Origin: Branchiostoma floridae
Taxonomy: Eukaryota > Chordata > Leptocardii > Amphioxiformes > Branchiostomatidae
Direction of reading: 5' to 3'
Length of the DNA: 64,000 bases
Assembly (NCBI RefSeq): GCF_000003815.2
Contig: NC_049992.1
Coordinates: 21,336,242-21,400,241 of the forward strand
Shown here: one piece after another, positions 31,486 to 44,662 of the stretch
Layout of the letters: each line of letters begins with the position of its first letter
Position numbering within the stretch: the stretch's first letter is position 1
Notes under the pieces: generated by a model
The model's input: the letters and a program-made list of their open reading frames with translations, nothing else
Told to the model about the DNA's origin: nothing
Database searches by the model: none
Translations under genes and position numbers: made by a program

Positions 31486-32830
31486 TTACCTTTGCCAGAA
31501 TGGCTAAGGTTATGTTTTGGGCTTGTGAGTCTGTGTGTCTGTCTGTGTGTGTGTTAACAGCATAACTCAAGAAGTCTTGGATGGATCCCGATAATATTTG
31601 GTAGGGGGGTAGAGGTCGGGAAAACGAAGGTCAAGTTCGATAATGGGTCCCCTAGCGGCTTGCTAAGGTACTGCAGCAGAACCTCAATTTTTGATATCTC
31701 CTGTTCTGGACATGCTGTGATCATGATTTTTGAGTGGTAGATAGCCCTTGAGGCAGAGAGTAAGTGCTGTGAGTTTGGGCCCCCTAGCGGCTTGTTTGGA
31801 ACTGCAGGCGCCAGTTTCCTTTCAAACTTTGGACGAGAATAACTCTACAGCGTGTTGACGGATCGTCATGATTTTTGGTATGTAGATAGAATGAGTGATG
31901 ACTTACATAATGGTATACTAATTATGCAAATCAACAGCTAATTTGCATAATTAATGAGTAAAATCTATAAATCCACTGCATTCCATGATAGGACTTTCAA
32001 ACTTGTCACATATGTAGCTGGGAAGGAGAGAAATGTTGATAGATATCAATTATGCAAATTATGACCTCATTTACATAATTAATGAGAAAATATGAACATG
32101 TTGACGGATCATCATGTTTTTTGGTATGTAGGTAGCGTAAGTGAAGACCTACATAATGAGATACCAATTATGCAAATCAACAGCTAATTTGCATAATTAA
32201 TGAGGATATTTTATAAATTCACTACATTCCATGATAGGACTTTAAAACTTGTCACATATGTAGCTGAGAAAGAGAGAAATGTCAATACATATTTATCATG
32301 CAAATGATGATCTCATTTGCATAATTAATGTGAAAATATGAACGTGTTGACGGATCGTCATGATTTTTGGCATGTAGATAGCCTAAGTGAAGACTTATAT
32401 AATGTGATACTTATTATGCAAATTAACAGCTAATTTGCATAATTGATTAGGACAATGTTCATAAATCCACTGCATTCCTTTATAGTACTTTCATCAAAGT
32501 TGTCACATATGTAACTGAGAAGGAGGGAAGAGAGTAAGAGGTGTATTTAAATTAAAGACTTTGAAAGTGAATTAGTCAAGAATGGATTAAAGGATCATCA
32601 TGATTTTTGGATGCTGATAGCTTAAGTAATGCTTGATACAATTTGATATCAATTAATTGTAACTTGGGATCAAATTTGCATAATCAATGTCGAAATTTTT
32701 TAAACCAACTCTAAGCATATAATTATAAAGAAAATGAAATGAGTAACGCATTTGTCTACAGACATTATTCTACATAACAAACCTGGTTTATTTGGCAAAG
32801 GTATGTGTTCGTGGAACTCTAGTTGCAAAT
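31486..32830 (+). repeat. Octamer-rich dispersed repeat with internal ~230-bp tandem units
   Basis: Starts TTTGCCAGAATGGCTAAGGT, includes a short GT-rich run at about 31535, and ends near GTGTTCGTGGAACTCTAGTT. Between 31860 and 32600 a unit of about 230 bp recurs three to four times. Each unit has GGATCGTCATGATTTTTGG, a pair of ATGCAAAT/ATTTGCAT octamers, ATAATTAATGAG and ACTTGTCACATATGTAGCTG. No coding content. Confidence 0.75.
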
Positions 32831-34900
32831 ATTGTTGTCGATGATATGATGTTATATACTCCATTTTAGATGATATGTAAGTTATCCTACACCATGTACA
32901 TACAAATGTTCTTTTTTTTAATTTGTATTGTTTATGTGTTTGTCAGCAGGGCTAGCCCTTTGTAATAACCATAGGCTAGTTGGGCAGCCCTGGCTGTGTG
33001 TTCGGTGCAGCCAAACCAATAAATAACAATAAATAAAAAAAACAAGCCAAATAATAAGCACAACCCCGATGTTTCTTCAGCTTCCCCCTCCGTAATAAGA
33101 AAATGCAATAAGACATTCTGTCTTTTAAAATACGGGTGTAAGTGTTTTTAAAGGACTGGAAATTTAGAATTTTAGATCGTCGGGAACGGAAGATGAAACT
33201 CTTACCCAGTAATATAATTAAATTTTTAAAGGTGGTGCACTTAAAGATAGATCTCCAAACATAACGACAAAGGAATTTGATTCCAATGTCAAACTTATTT
33301 CTTGTTATATCCAATTTTGTACATTGTTCCTAAAAGATATCGCATGAGAGCATTCTCAGAAGATATGAATGTACAATTCTTCATCACTTTGGCAGAAACA
33401 ACAGGTACTAGATTCAATCAAATAAACTAAAAGATCCTAAAATGTTTACTAAGAGCCCAAACAGAAGTTTTGAATCGTTCAGTGTCATTGGTCAAGCCTT
33501 GACAATGACTGCAATTCAGAAACACCCAACAATGGCTTGTTGAGCAACTTTCCTGTGAGAAAATGTTATTTTTCGCGGTCACCAGTGGTGCGTACCTAAA
33601 ACCCGGAAGTGGAATTGGACTTGTAAAAACGTTTAGTATTTACACTGGCTGTATATAATTTGCATGTCAAATTCATGCTAACATGCATTTTATATGTTCC
33701 GCCACCTAGCTCCCTCTAAAAAAAAAAAACCGCGACATTTTATAACTGAAAAAGAAAAACATCGATATAAATTATGCAAATTAAGACCTTATTTGTAATC
33801 AAAGTGTAAATGCTACAATGGCATATTTTCAGCATGTAGAATATAAATCATACAAATCGGGGTTTCATTTACATAATTGATGCGTAAATGACACAATGGC
33901 CTTTACTGATAGAAATCTTTCATAGAACATTTTTGGTTGGAGTGTTTGGGTGGAGAAGTGGATCATCTGATAATAATTCATGTAAATGAGGTCCTTATTC
34001 GCATAATTAATAAGAAAATTCTTCATTACTCGTAAAGGTAACATCCTTTGTCGAAGGTATGAGATGTGCGAAACTGTACTTTACAACTCCTTCAGATGGT
34101 ACTTGTTGTTAGTACAGACCTTGTTGGTATAGTTCTGTTCACGTGTGAGGTGGTGGGGTAGGGGGTCTAGGAGTGTATCCAAGCTGCTGGTACATGGGGT
34201 CCGTAATGTAATGTAATGTACTGGATAGCTCTCTGCAATCACCTCTGACAAATGTAACAGTGATGATGTAGCCGTTAGAAAAGACCACGAAGATATTTAA
34301 CGTGAGTAAGTAGATATTTGGACGGAAGAACGCGAAAATCTACGCAGCCCAAACAAACTTCCCATCGGCCTTCCCCGCTCAACCCCAGCCATGGTATCGC
34401 GTTGCGCACTCGCCTATTTTCCCCTGCTCGCTATCTCAGCAGCGTGAGGAATGCGGCCCCGACTTACCCAGAATTTGCTGATGACGGTTTGTCCTTATTT
34501 AGCCATGGATGACTGCAGAGGACAGACTTATAATTAATGTGAGTACAGAGATGTAAAGGCAAGCCTGGACATAATGTCACATTGAAATAAAGCCTTGTCA
34601 CACACACTATGGCCTTCAAGTATGTGCCCATAACATAAACCTTCTCCTTCTTTCATACTTCTTGCCTCTTGTTTGGTTTCACATCATATTCGTTACCCGA
34701 CCTTACCCGCCCAGAGAAATGAGATTTCAGGCGCGGAATGAGAACGGACTCGTATTTTTGTCCAACTTAGTTTAATCTAAAAAAAAAAAAAAAACATCAA
34801 AATCTACTTAAATCGCAGTTGCCATGGAAATGGTCCTGTGAAACCTGGATGGTTCACGTTGTCACTGTCTATTTCCTGTCTCTGTCCCTGCCCTCATATA
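32831..34900. other. Intergenic stretch upstream of troponin I
   Basis: Contains another decayed piece of the octamer-rich repeat (about 33760-34025). The rest, including open frames at 32976-33314 and 34318-34512, shows no recognisable protein or splice pattern. Confidence 0.4.
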
Positions 34901-34933
34901 TAGAACAATTGGACTGGACATGACGTGTGCCCT

Positions 34934-34980
34934 GATTGGTTGGCGGCTCCACGCAGTCTCAGATGACAGCTCTATATATA
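34934..34980 (+). promoter_or_regulatory. Troponin I core promoter: CCAAT-type and TATA boxes
   Basis: TATATATA at 34973-34980, with an inverted CCAAT motif (GATTGG) near 34934. Transcription is expected to begin near 35005, leaving a leader of about 105 bases to the ATG. An E-box-like CAATTG lies near 34905. Inferred from motif and position only. Confidence 0.55.
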
Positions 34981-35109
34981 CGCTCATCCGGGGTATAACA
35001 CGCTACCCTAATTTTAACAGTCCGTCCTCTGGAATTTCGTCCCTGGGTCCGGCCTTTCTGAGTCCTCCTTCTTTTCTACTCGCAGGGGAAGTCGGAAAAA
35101 GCCTCCATC

Positions 35110-38100
35110 ATGGTAAATATTCCCTCAAATTCTACATTTTCCAGCTTACAGCTTCTAAAAGACGATTTTAGTATTTTGCTCCAGGTTAGATATGAAATAG
35201 GTTATAAAATTCGAGTAGTAGAAAGCACCACCACTGTGTTTAGCTAAAGAATGTACCCCCGAGCACATTGCCTATGTAGTCAAGGGTCTTAACAGGAGAG
35301 AAACAGGAATGGTCCATACAATGTTTGTGCAAGATTTGACAGCGAATTTCAGTTTCTAGAAAGTTCCAGATTTCATTTGATTACTGTGGTTTTCAGGCCA
35401 TGACTGCCCTTGGCTACACGCATATTTTGGATAGTTACGCCCATATACAGTGTGGAGTCAGTCACACCTCTAATGTGATGGAAACTCCGACCGTTCTGTG
35501 TACCAGAAATCAAGCAACTTCGTTTGCACAAGGCTTTTAGAAGAGAACAGACTAGCCAATCATTAAGTCAATATTTCGGAGGGAAATAGTCTATTACACC
35601 TCGTCTTTGCTCAGCTGTAATGTCTTGTTGCTTTGCTCGAATCACAAATTTTAATTTGAGAACTTTTGCTCTGCGATTCCGTAGCAAAATGAAATAATGC
35701 TTGTTAATACATATTCCTCTTTTTAATCTGCATTACAAAAAGAATTAGCCTATTTGGCAGGTCTGTTGATATTTGATATGTATTTAGGAACAGTCCATGG
35801 TCGCAAGGCCTACTCGCTGTGCACATATTTGGGATATAAATAGTGGCATGTTTGACCCTAGAACGACTATTGCAAATGGCGACTTTCCCCGTCCGTTCCT
35901 ATGCAAAATCCAACGCTCGTGATGTATTGTTTTAATGGTAGAAATGCACGTCTAGTGGACATCGCCGCCGTCTTACCAACTTGCTTGGTTGACATGGCAT
36001 TTCCAGATTGCCTGTTGTAGCTAGTCAAAACAGTTACCACAGCTGTTATATATGTCGTTATAAGCACCCTTATTACACCACAGTGTTAAAAGATTTAGGA
36101 TGTCACCCATTGTCAGTGTTCGGATGGTCTTCATTAGACATTGTAACGAAACCTACGCAACCATGGCTGTAATGTGAACTGGATACGCATAAAAACATGG
36201 CTTGAAAGTCAGTAAAACTGATTAAGTATGAGTCTGTATATCGACACTGTGACGTCATCACATCACTACAGCGTGTAGAAACAAAAGAAACAGATATGTA
36301 ACAACACTCGCATGGAAAACCAATCATGTGTTTGGCAGGCTTCCCCACACGCCGACGTCAGGTCTAGAAAGCGTTACTGGGACGACCCTAGTGACTTCCA
36401 TTAAGAAAATGGCCATTCCTCTTCAAATCATCTAAAACAATTAACAACTCATGGATATGTCTGCTCGTAGTTCGTTCAAACCAAGCAGATGTTTGAATTT
36501 CTATGTCTCTAGTAGCTTCTTTGTTTGATTTTGATTTCCTCGCCATCAAAGGCAAAAAGGCAAAAAAGTAAAACAGGAATCGCACATCTGCTTAAAGATC
36601 GCTGTTGAATCTTAGACGCGACCAAACTGTGTTAACTTTGTAGACTTCTGAAAGATCGTGCTATATGACGTCTCCTGACTACTAGCAGCGTCAGGTAACT
36701 GTAAGAAGGAAGATGGCACGCTGTGGAGATGATAATTTTCTGTACTTTTTCTCTCAACAGGGTGAAGAGAAACAGAAGCTGCTCACGCGTGAGCGGAAGC
36801 AGCAAATCCTGGTGAGTCCCCCGTCTCGTCCCGTTATGTAATATCACTATGGCAGATTTGTTTTAGTTAATTACAATTAGCCTTAGTTAGCGAAACTAAT
36901 GCTCAATGAAACAACAGGCAATGGTCCTTTTTGATGGAAAGATGACGGCATCGTGCCATCCTTGTCAACAGTGTACCAGATTCAGTACATTACGAAGTAT
37001 ATGGGCAGATTAATGTAAATATGCTTGATAACAGTAGATTTAAGATGAAGTGTATTAGTAGATTGATAATCGGAGATTACCAATGAAATATCCGCGCCAG
37101 AACGCAGCGCGGGAGTATTCAGAAAACATGTAATTTTCGCACGGTATATCGTCGATTTGATGAATAACTGATTGCTACGAGAATAACACAAACATTCAGT
37201 GCTAATGATTTCTGTTTCCTGACACCAGACTAAGATGATGAAGAAGGCTGTAGCCGAGGCTCGTGTGGAGCTCGAGGCTAAAGCCGAGGCGAAGAGGCAA
37301 TACCTTGCGGACAAGGTCCCAGTAAGTATACACAACTTCACTTGACAGAATGCAAAGTTTTTCCTTGTATTGATTCTAATGACTGGCTTAACTTGCAGTA
37401 TCGTGGAATGTATTGTGCCGTTTATGACATGTCACCTCTACATCTTCCTGTCATCTATGCAAATTGCATCATAACGTTATAAACCCTAATTATCAAACAA
37501 GGAAGTAGAAACTTTAGAGGAAATAAGAGGAAAAGTTTTATGATTGGACGAAAATTCTACCTTTCTTATTAGAGTGACTGTTTTGACGAATGTATAACGG
37601 ACAGTATATTGAAGTCATGCATGCTTTGAAGCTTCTTGAGGCCTGATTGGTTGGTTGTTTGATTGATTGACAGCCCATCAGCACGTCCGGCCTGGGTCAT
37701 GACGAGTTGGAGGAGCTGTGCCGCAGGCTGCATGCTCAGATCACAAAGGCCGAGGAGGAGAAGTACGACGTGGAGCAGAAGGTCGAAATCAACGACAAGG
37801 AGGTGAGCTTGTGGCGGCCCGGCACGTACATGTACCCGCTATAACTGTTTCACGGGGACTTCACATGGGAACTTTGACGGCGTTTTTACAGTAGAAATGA
37901 GGATTCTAAATCTTAGCCCAGTATCCAGCTCATATAACGCTGGTTCCCCTTTATCTGAGGGCTAACCTATATCTGCTGCTTTCAAAACAGCGCATTTCAT
38001 GATATCAAGTCGATAGACGGTGGTTTCAAACTAATATCTTAAAAATATTGCAATTGATATCCATAAATTATCAATGGGTACCACATTTCTGTACCAACGC

Positions 38101-39251
38101 CCCCCCCCCCCCCCTCCGCATTACTTCATTCCATTTAGGTACGAGGCAGAAATGTCAATCCCTTCTATTGTGTTCGATGTTGATACAGAAATGCACAAAA
38201 AGTTAGCATCATACGGCTTTTACACCAGAAAACATTAAGAAGAATACGATGTTGCGATGTCTGAACACTGGTACTGTGTAGCTACCTGCCACCCGAAAGC
38301 CTGAAAAAAAAAGGGTTGGGAATTGAATAGAACAGGGAGCGTATGCAGCTGTATTGTACATCAGATGCGCCCTAAATGTCTCTTATATTTTCAGCTCGCT
38401 GACCTGACCCAGAGGATGTATTCTCTTACTGGCAAATTGTAAGTATCCAATAATCACATCAAAGCTTGGGTCTTACCATAAAAATCACATCTACAAAGAA
38501 ACAACAGAGTTTTCCTCCTAAATGAAAAGGCTCTATAAATATATGTCTATCTGTCACCGACATTTCGGTTGAACAAAACACTTGGTTGTGTACAAATGAT
38601 CTGGTTATCAAGTAAGTGAATCGCATCCCTGATGAGACTTACTATTCACGGAGAAATCATTTCGTACACAGCAGTTGTTCTTTTGGCGAACCTAGACTTT
38701 CCACTCGTGATGATTGATTGTTGGCGATGTTCCGGAAACATTTGAGGTTTATTTTGAACCATCAGAAAATGAACTGTACATCGTTAACTCATGAAACATG
38801 CCCATCACTGTGGTACCACACGTCCCGTTACAGCAAGAAGCCCCAGCTGAAGCGGGTGCGCTTGTCTGCTGACAAGATGCTGAAGGCTTTGTTGGGCTCC
38901 AAGCACAAGTGCTCCATGGACTTCCGTGGAAACCTGAAGGTAAGAAGAGTCTTTATCACAGATCATCCTGATGATGGATGTCACAAGACGTGAATTAGAG
39001 GCACAGGTACTAGTGCCATATTCCTGAATTATACCCTGTACGTCTTTATTCTTTATATGTATGGACTTAATATACTTATATATTCCTGTTACCTGAGAAA
39101 TGAATACATACCCTCCACTTCTATGTTCTCCTAGGCTGTGAAGAAGGAGCCCAAGCCCATTGCCAAGGCGGAGGACTGGCGTGAGAACATCGAGAAGGCG
39201 GGAGAGAGGAAGTCCAAGTTTGAGGGCGAAGGGGAAGCACCAGCAGAATAA
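35110..39251 (+). CDS. Troponin I (muscle inhibitory subunit)
   Basis: Seven coding exons: 35110-35112 (ATG only), 36761-36811, 37229-37321, 37674-37802, 38395-38438, 38834-38939 and 39135-39251 (TAA). The product is 180 aa. The N-terminal helical part (residues 2-92) has KQKLLTRERKQQIL, EARVELEAKAEAKRQYLADK and LEELCRRLHAQITKAEEEKYDVEQKV, the troponin C/T-binding IT-arm segments. Residues 104-132 have GKFKKPQLKRVRLSADKMLK and LLGSKHK, the inhibitory and switch regions that hold actin-tropomyosin off at low Ca2+. WRENIEKAGERKSKFEG is the C-terminal signature. It acts in the sarcomeric thin filament with troponin C and T. Length and exon phases fit the family. The ATG-only first exon was chosen because splicing to 36761 gives an in-phase MGEEKQK start. 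The next gene, troponin C, codes for its partner. Confidence 0.96.
37998..38072. repeat. Small palindromic element, copy 2
   Basis: ATGATATCAAGTCGATAGAC and a shorter inverted ATTGATATCCAT end resemble 11639-11735. A pure C run (about 15 bases) follows at 38101-38115. Both are inside troponin I intron 4. Confidence 0.5.
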
Positions 39252-40487
39252 GGTTTGTTCTCTTGTATCAGAGACTCTAAAACATACGGAGCTCAACAAT
39301 GATAGGAAAGTCAGATAGTCCGCAGATATGCCCCTAGGACTTTTCTATCCACTTCTGTATAATATCATCGTTCTAGAAAATGACGATATGATTCTTGTTT
39401 ATTTTCATGCCACTGACTGACCCTTCTCCCTCCCCTCCTAGGTGACCACTTGTACGTCTGAAGTAAGACGAGAGAGACAGCAGCGCTCGTGTAGTACCTC
39501 CACACAAGCAGTATACGGCACGGAAGATTCAGTACTAGACATGTATTACTGTAACAGACAATGTAGTTTCAATGACGACGAAATGGCGCCGCTTCACACA
39601 ATGTCAGATGTATTAAAAAGATAAAAACGCGAAAAGGATAAAAACAAAATGTATAAACGGACTCCTGTAAGTACTTGTGCAGTAGAAGTAGTAGTGTTCA
39701 ATGTTGTAGCCTGCCTCTTGTCGTATGTTTGTATTTGTCCGGTTATAGTTCAGTAAGGTCAAGTGATCGAAATAAAAACAAAATGGCGCCCGACCTTGAT
39801 TTCCGCGTAATAGTGGTCACTTACCAGGAAATCAAGCGAAGGAAAATAGAACCAGCAATATAAAGGAACGACATTCAATCAAAATAAGGAAATATGATTT
39901 AAACGTACCAACAATCTTTACAGTAAAGTTTCCTCGTGTGCATGGAATGTGTGCAACAGTTTGAAGCGTTTTTCTCCAGCAACTTTGGCGTTTTTACGCT
40001 ATTATTGTAGAAGCAAAATTTCAGCATGCGTGTTTTTAAAAGTAGATTAGTCAATATAAAAAATACACACAAAAAGAAAGAAAATGAGGGTACGAGTTTT
40101 GGCATCTGTTGCTGCAAAGGACTCACAGCAACACATCGAAAAAGAAGGCAAAGAGCAAGTGCGTTTTGCAAAGGATGATGGTTGGCGAGACGGCCTTCTG
40201 TGATTACGAGTGGTGGTTGTAAAGAAAACAAGAAAGTAGGGAAATTTCCCCTGAAGTCTAATTAAGAGTCTGCCTCTGGCCAAAATGGTCGTGTTTAAAA
40301 TGACTTGATGATTATCTTTCCTTCGCTTGACAATATGTTTGTTCTTCGGTATTAGCAGAAGGTCAATAATGACTTTCCTTGAACCCGAGGAGAAGTGGCT
40401 GAAGTCGTGTGGATGATGTGAAGATCATGACAAATCACTCCCAAAACTTAGATTAGTTTGGATGGTTTTCGGAGTGACTGTAATAAA
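39252..40487 (+). other. Troponin I 3' UTR region with candidate poly(A) signals
   Basis: The stop codon is followed at once by AAG|gtttgt, and CTCCTAG at about 39435-39441 could be its acceptor, so a 3' UTR intron is possible. AATAAA hexamers lie at 39771-39776 and 40482-40487. Which one is used cannot be told from sequence. Confidence 0.4.
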
Positions 40488-40991
40488 GTGTTACTTTTCT
40501 GGAAATGCCCATGGTGGACGTTTTTACTTTGCCCTGTTCAGCGAGGTTGTCCCAGCCGCGGTGGTGCGAGCGGTGCTGTGCCTGAGGGAGATGTAGAGGG
40601 TGTACACATAGTCTGTGCCAACCAATTGTAACAGAATCACACCGTTCAGTTAGTTATCATAGCACGTAGGCAACTGGAATTCGTTCGAATCTTTGTGAAG
40701 TAGTAGTTTAGGAGAATTGTTCAGAGTAATCGAATCATTTCTCGTTCCACTCACTTTTGTGCAATTCTGATTTCGGAGTAGAATTTTTGGAGCATGGCGG
40801 CCACTCATGTGTACTGCCCGGGATATCCCCCGTAAACGACCGCTTGTACATGGCCTTTAGATTAGGTGGTAGTTGAAGAGACGAGTTTGGATTTCTTTGG
40901 TTGCACATCTGTTCATGATAAAGAAAGGTTATTAAGATCCAAGGACAGGACGCACTGTATTGAGCTGTAATAGAACACGTTTTATCATAAA

Positions 40992-41130
40992 AACTAAAGT
41001 TCCACGACGCCATACTTTCGCAAAATGATGTTAACCTTTACTAATGACGTATCATAACGGTTTCTATTGATTATGCAAATGAGGCCATCATGCCAACATA
41101 AAACATACCCTTCTGGCGAAGGTAAAAGTC
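40992..41130 (-). repeat. Octamer-rich repeat fragment, inverted
   Basis: AACTAAAGTTCCACGACGCC at the left matches, inverted, the right end of the family. A single ATTATGCAAATGAGG block follows. Truncated. Confidence 0.55.
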
Positions 41131-41540
41131 GCGTACATGCAGAACTGTGCATTCCCTATGACTTCATAATACATTGATGCGAAATATCAAAAGTATCCTG
41201 CCGATTGCATTGATTGCTACTTGCAATTGCTATTCTAGATACGTTATTTGCTGCCAGCGGCACTTTCGAAACCACGATGTGTTATTTCGTCAGGATAAAA
41301 GCTTGACTACTAGCAAAGTTTGACATGATAAAGACCTGTCATATACATCAGGCCGATCAGGGCACATCAGCCATCAATGAACAGAGACGGTGGGCGCTCT
41401 AAACTTCCTGGCACGTTTGACCAATTGCTGACGTCACATATCCTCAACATCACGTGTTAATTAGATCGTCCTGAAGAGATTGGTTATTAGTATTGATCTT
41501 AAAGAAGGCGACAGTGGTTGTTGAAAATTTGATCCGTGTA

Positions 41541-42218
41541 TACAAGTAATAGTTACCCCATGGGCGGGGCGAGTTTTCTGTGTATATCACCAGGCCCGCC
41601 CACCGAGGGGTTTCTAGTCTTTCGCCCGAGGGGAGACTAGAAATCCCCGAGGTGGCGGGCCTGGTGATATACACAGAAAACGAGGCCAAGGCCATGGGGT
41701 AACTAACTTAGCCCATGGCATACTTCCCCGAAGCTTTTCTAGTTCATCAGCTTTACAAAATGTTACTTTATTTTGTCCTAAAAGTCCACAATCTTTCTTG
41801 TTATTGCTTGTAAAGCTGTGACAGACAGTGTCAGGCTGTAACAACACAAGGTCATTAATCTTGTCAAGACCTTCCTGGGCAAGGTGCCTGAAGAGACAGA
41901 AAGTCTGCTCATATTCCTCTGGGCAATTAGAAGTCAAGCATAGGATTGGTCAGGTATCACATGACACTATTCTGGTCCCAGAAGAAGGTCTCAAAGGTAA
42001 GGGAGGATTGGTCAGATCGGGTCACATGCGTATATCACCCACACTTTTCAGGCTGATATCACCACAGTTTTCTTGATATCACCACAGTTTTGTCCTCATT
42101 TGCATGAAATAGCAGCACACTTTTTTTCGTAGCACCATATATATATATACTATGTGGATATATCAACAGAAAATGGGGGCTTCTCATTGGCTGAGGGGAA
42201 GTAGCCATGGGCTAAGTA
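41541..42218. mobile_element. Inserted element with terminal hairpin
   Basis: About 680 bp present here but absent from element E copy 2. Ends TAGTTACCCCATGGG and CCATGGGCTAAGTA are imperfect inverted copies. Its left part is a near-perfect foldback (41551-41702). An AT run (ATATATATATA) lies near 42135. No coding content. Confidence 0.65.
41551..41702. repeat. Near-perfect ~70-bp-arm hairpin
   Basis: The left arm from GTTACCCCATGG to TTTCTAGTCT and the right arm from AGACTAGAAA to CCATGGGGTAAC pair almost completely. A loop of about 13 bases (TTCGCCCGAGGGG) separates them. Arms are GC-rich in the middle (CACCAGGCCCGCCCACC). Confidence 0.88.
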
Positions 42219-42379
42219 CCTTTGTGTTGGGAGGAAGTTTAGCATTGTTCTATGATTATTTCCAACACACAGATGAGCTACGATGATGATGTATTGAAGT
42301 CGTTCCTGTGATGCTGAAATGGCGGTTGACAAAGGAAGCTGCAGTAGGGGTTCGGGAGGGAAGTTTATAATGAGGAGTA

Positions 42380-44562
42380 TATATGTACTTCAACGTGGTG
42401 CTTTCGGTGGACTGATGTCATCCTTCCGACAACCTCTCACGGGGAGTGTGTTCAAGCAGTTCTGATGTGGCATCAGATAGTTTGGGAAGGAGTTTAGCCG
42501 GCAGAGGAGTTTCATTGCCCAAGCTTATGATACTATATTATGCCATAGCAAGATCTGCTTGGAGATTATGTAACACAACATTCACAGAATAATTACAACT
42601 GCAAGTCTGGTTAACAAGGGGCAATCTTACCTCAGCCTTATATTAGATACGTTTATTTGCAACTTCGTGCCCGAGGGCTAATTGCAAGTACATGGTATAA
42701 ACATAGTGACAATGGACAGTCATGAACAATATTCTACTCTAGTACTAGTGTTGGCTATTTCTAAACAGGTTGGGTTTGACTTCTTTTTTGGAAGCAGGGG
42801 GAGACGAAAAGCCCCACATTTTCTAGAATTTGTGGGTTCTGTGATTTCAAGAGAAAAGTGGCTTTCTGTTCGTCTGCCAATGTGGGGAAGTTGGGATAAG
42901 TCTTTGTGGCTTCTCTAAACAGGGTGATTCTTTCGGTTTCGTTGAATGAACATTTGGAAATAAAACGTGTTTCGTCTCCCACTGCTTTAGATGTACGGTA
43001 ATTACAAATTCTTTCACACACTGGTAATCTCTTATACACTATAGTTGCAAAGCACATTTGTATGGGCTTTCCACCATCCCCACATGCATGTGCAAATGCC
43101 TAATTACGACATCTATGCCGTTTCTGCGACAGATATGATAGAGACACACTTGGACATATTTTCCCATTTTCGGTATGTCGACAATTGTCGGAGGGTGAAA
43201 TATTCTTGTTTTTTTTTCCGACATCAGGCGAAAATCAAGACGCGTGCTGGTGTCATACATTTATAAACTTAAGATCAAGTGGATTACTTTCAAGAGTGTT
43301 AGTCATGGTAAGTTAGGGAAGTGGTCCATTCTTGTTATAATGACCGGTAATTTGGGAAGGCCGGAAGGTGCACCTGATCATGTTGAACCATACTCTTCAA
43401 CATGGACGATTATAACTTGTGTTAGATCTTCTCAACAAAACAGTGTACCTACAGTACAAGAGTTTCACGACCTCATACCTTCGTCATTTGGTTTCATACA
43501 TTACTCTGTGACTGGAGGGTGACCTCCGTCGACAGAGTATTGTAATCAGTCTATATCTTGAATGTTCGCACCTTTGTATAACATACATTATACATTTTTC
43601 TAACATGTTTTGTTCCTTCCCTTTTTTTGCCATACATTGTACCGTGTACGATCGTTGCGCAATAAAGTTCTTCTATCTCAATTTCCCGTTTGCCTCATTC
43701 GTATGTGGTTTGGCATGTCGTATGTACTCAGTTGCGCGTGATGCACGTCCTTTTTGTGGTAGCTGTTGTTATAATCGTTGTAATAATTTAATGAATCATC
43801 CCTATATTTCCGGTATTGTGGAACAGGCAATGTGGTTTCGACGTTTGGTAATCAGCTTATCTCCAAGCAGATAGGGTGGGTTATGTGTTGTCTAATGTCT
43901 AATCTGTCGCGGTAGAGGAATCCCTACGCCGATGTTAGACTCTGGCTTGGTAGCGTATTGCATTGGCCAGCGCCAGTGTTATGATAATCAAGTACACACT
44001 TTGCTGTCAGCTGTCCACAGCTGTCACAGTTGCAGCTGTTTGAGGTAACTTTGTACAACGGTGTGCATCTCAGGTATGCATTGTGAAGCTGCGTGGCTAT
44101 TTTCAGTTGGTGCCGTTCTTTTGAGACGTACGCTGTTGATGCGTACAGGATTGAGTTTTACATTTTAAGTAAGTTTTGGATTTAAGTCGATTTGATGTGT
44201 TCTGTATGCGATGTAAACACAATGTCACACACCACAAAAAACAACATAAGCTACATAAACTATGATTACATCACAGAGTATGTTATCTACGGTCACTTGT
44301 TTTGCCTTTTTGTAATGTTATTTGCAACTATGAAAATCACCTAACTTGCGTGATGCATGTCTTCAAATGCTAATTTGCAAATGTGCAAATATGAAATTCC
44401 TATCAGTTCTCAAACCGTGCTTTTGCGCTCGTTTGGTTTCTTTGAAGATATCATTATGAATTATGAGCTACGGGACTGATGATGATGATGATGAATTAAT
44501 CATCTCGCTTTTCCAAATCACATATGTTGCAAATATCCTTCCAGAGGAAGCTATTGTATGAT
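42380..44562. other. Intergenic stretch, no recognised gene
   Basis: Several open frames of 70-100 codons occur on both strands. None shows a domain, splice-supported continuation or low-complexity explanation. A GATGATGAT run lies just before the assembly gap. Confidence 0.4.
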
Positions 44563-44662
44563 NNNNNNNNNNNNNNNNNNNNNNNNNNNNNNNNNNNNNN
44601 NNNNNNNNNNNNNNNNNNNNNNNNNNNNNNNNNNNNNNNNNNNNNNNNNNNNNNNNNNNNNN
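44563..44662. other. Assembly gap (100 N)
   Basis: Exactly 100 undetermined bases, the conventional size for a gap of unknown length. Any reading frame through it is meaningless. Confidence 0.99.

Larger units (their letters stand above)
41345..42260 (+). mobile_element. Element E, copy 3, interrupted by a hairpin element
   Basis: Blocks GACGGTGGGCGCTCTAAACT and TTTGACCAATTGCTGACGTC match the copy at 24540-24780. The copy is broken at about 41541 and resumes at CTTTGTGTTGGGAGGAAG (about 42220). Confidence 0.6.

Noticed and set aside
31860..32600. CRISPR-like array
   Set aside because: The units are about 230 bp, diverged throughout and in a eukaryotic genome; there are no short identical repeats with unique spacers.
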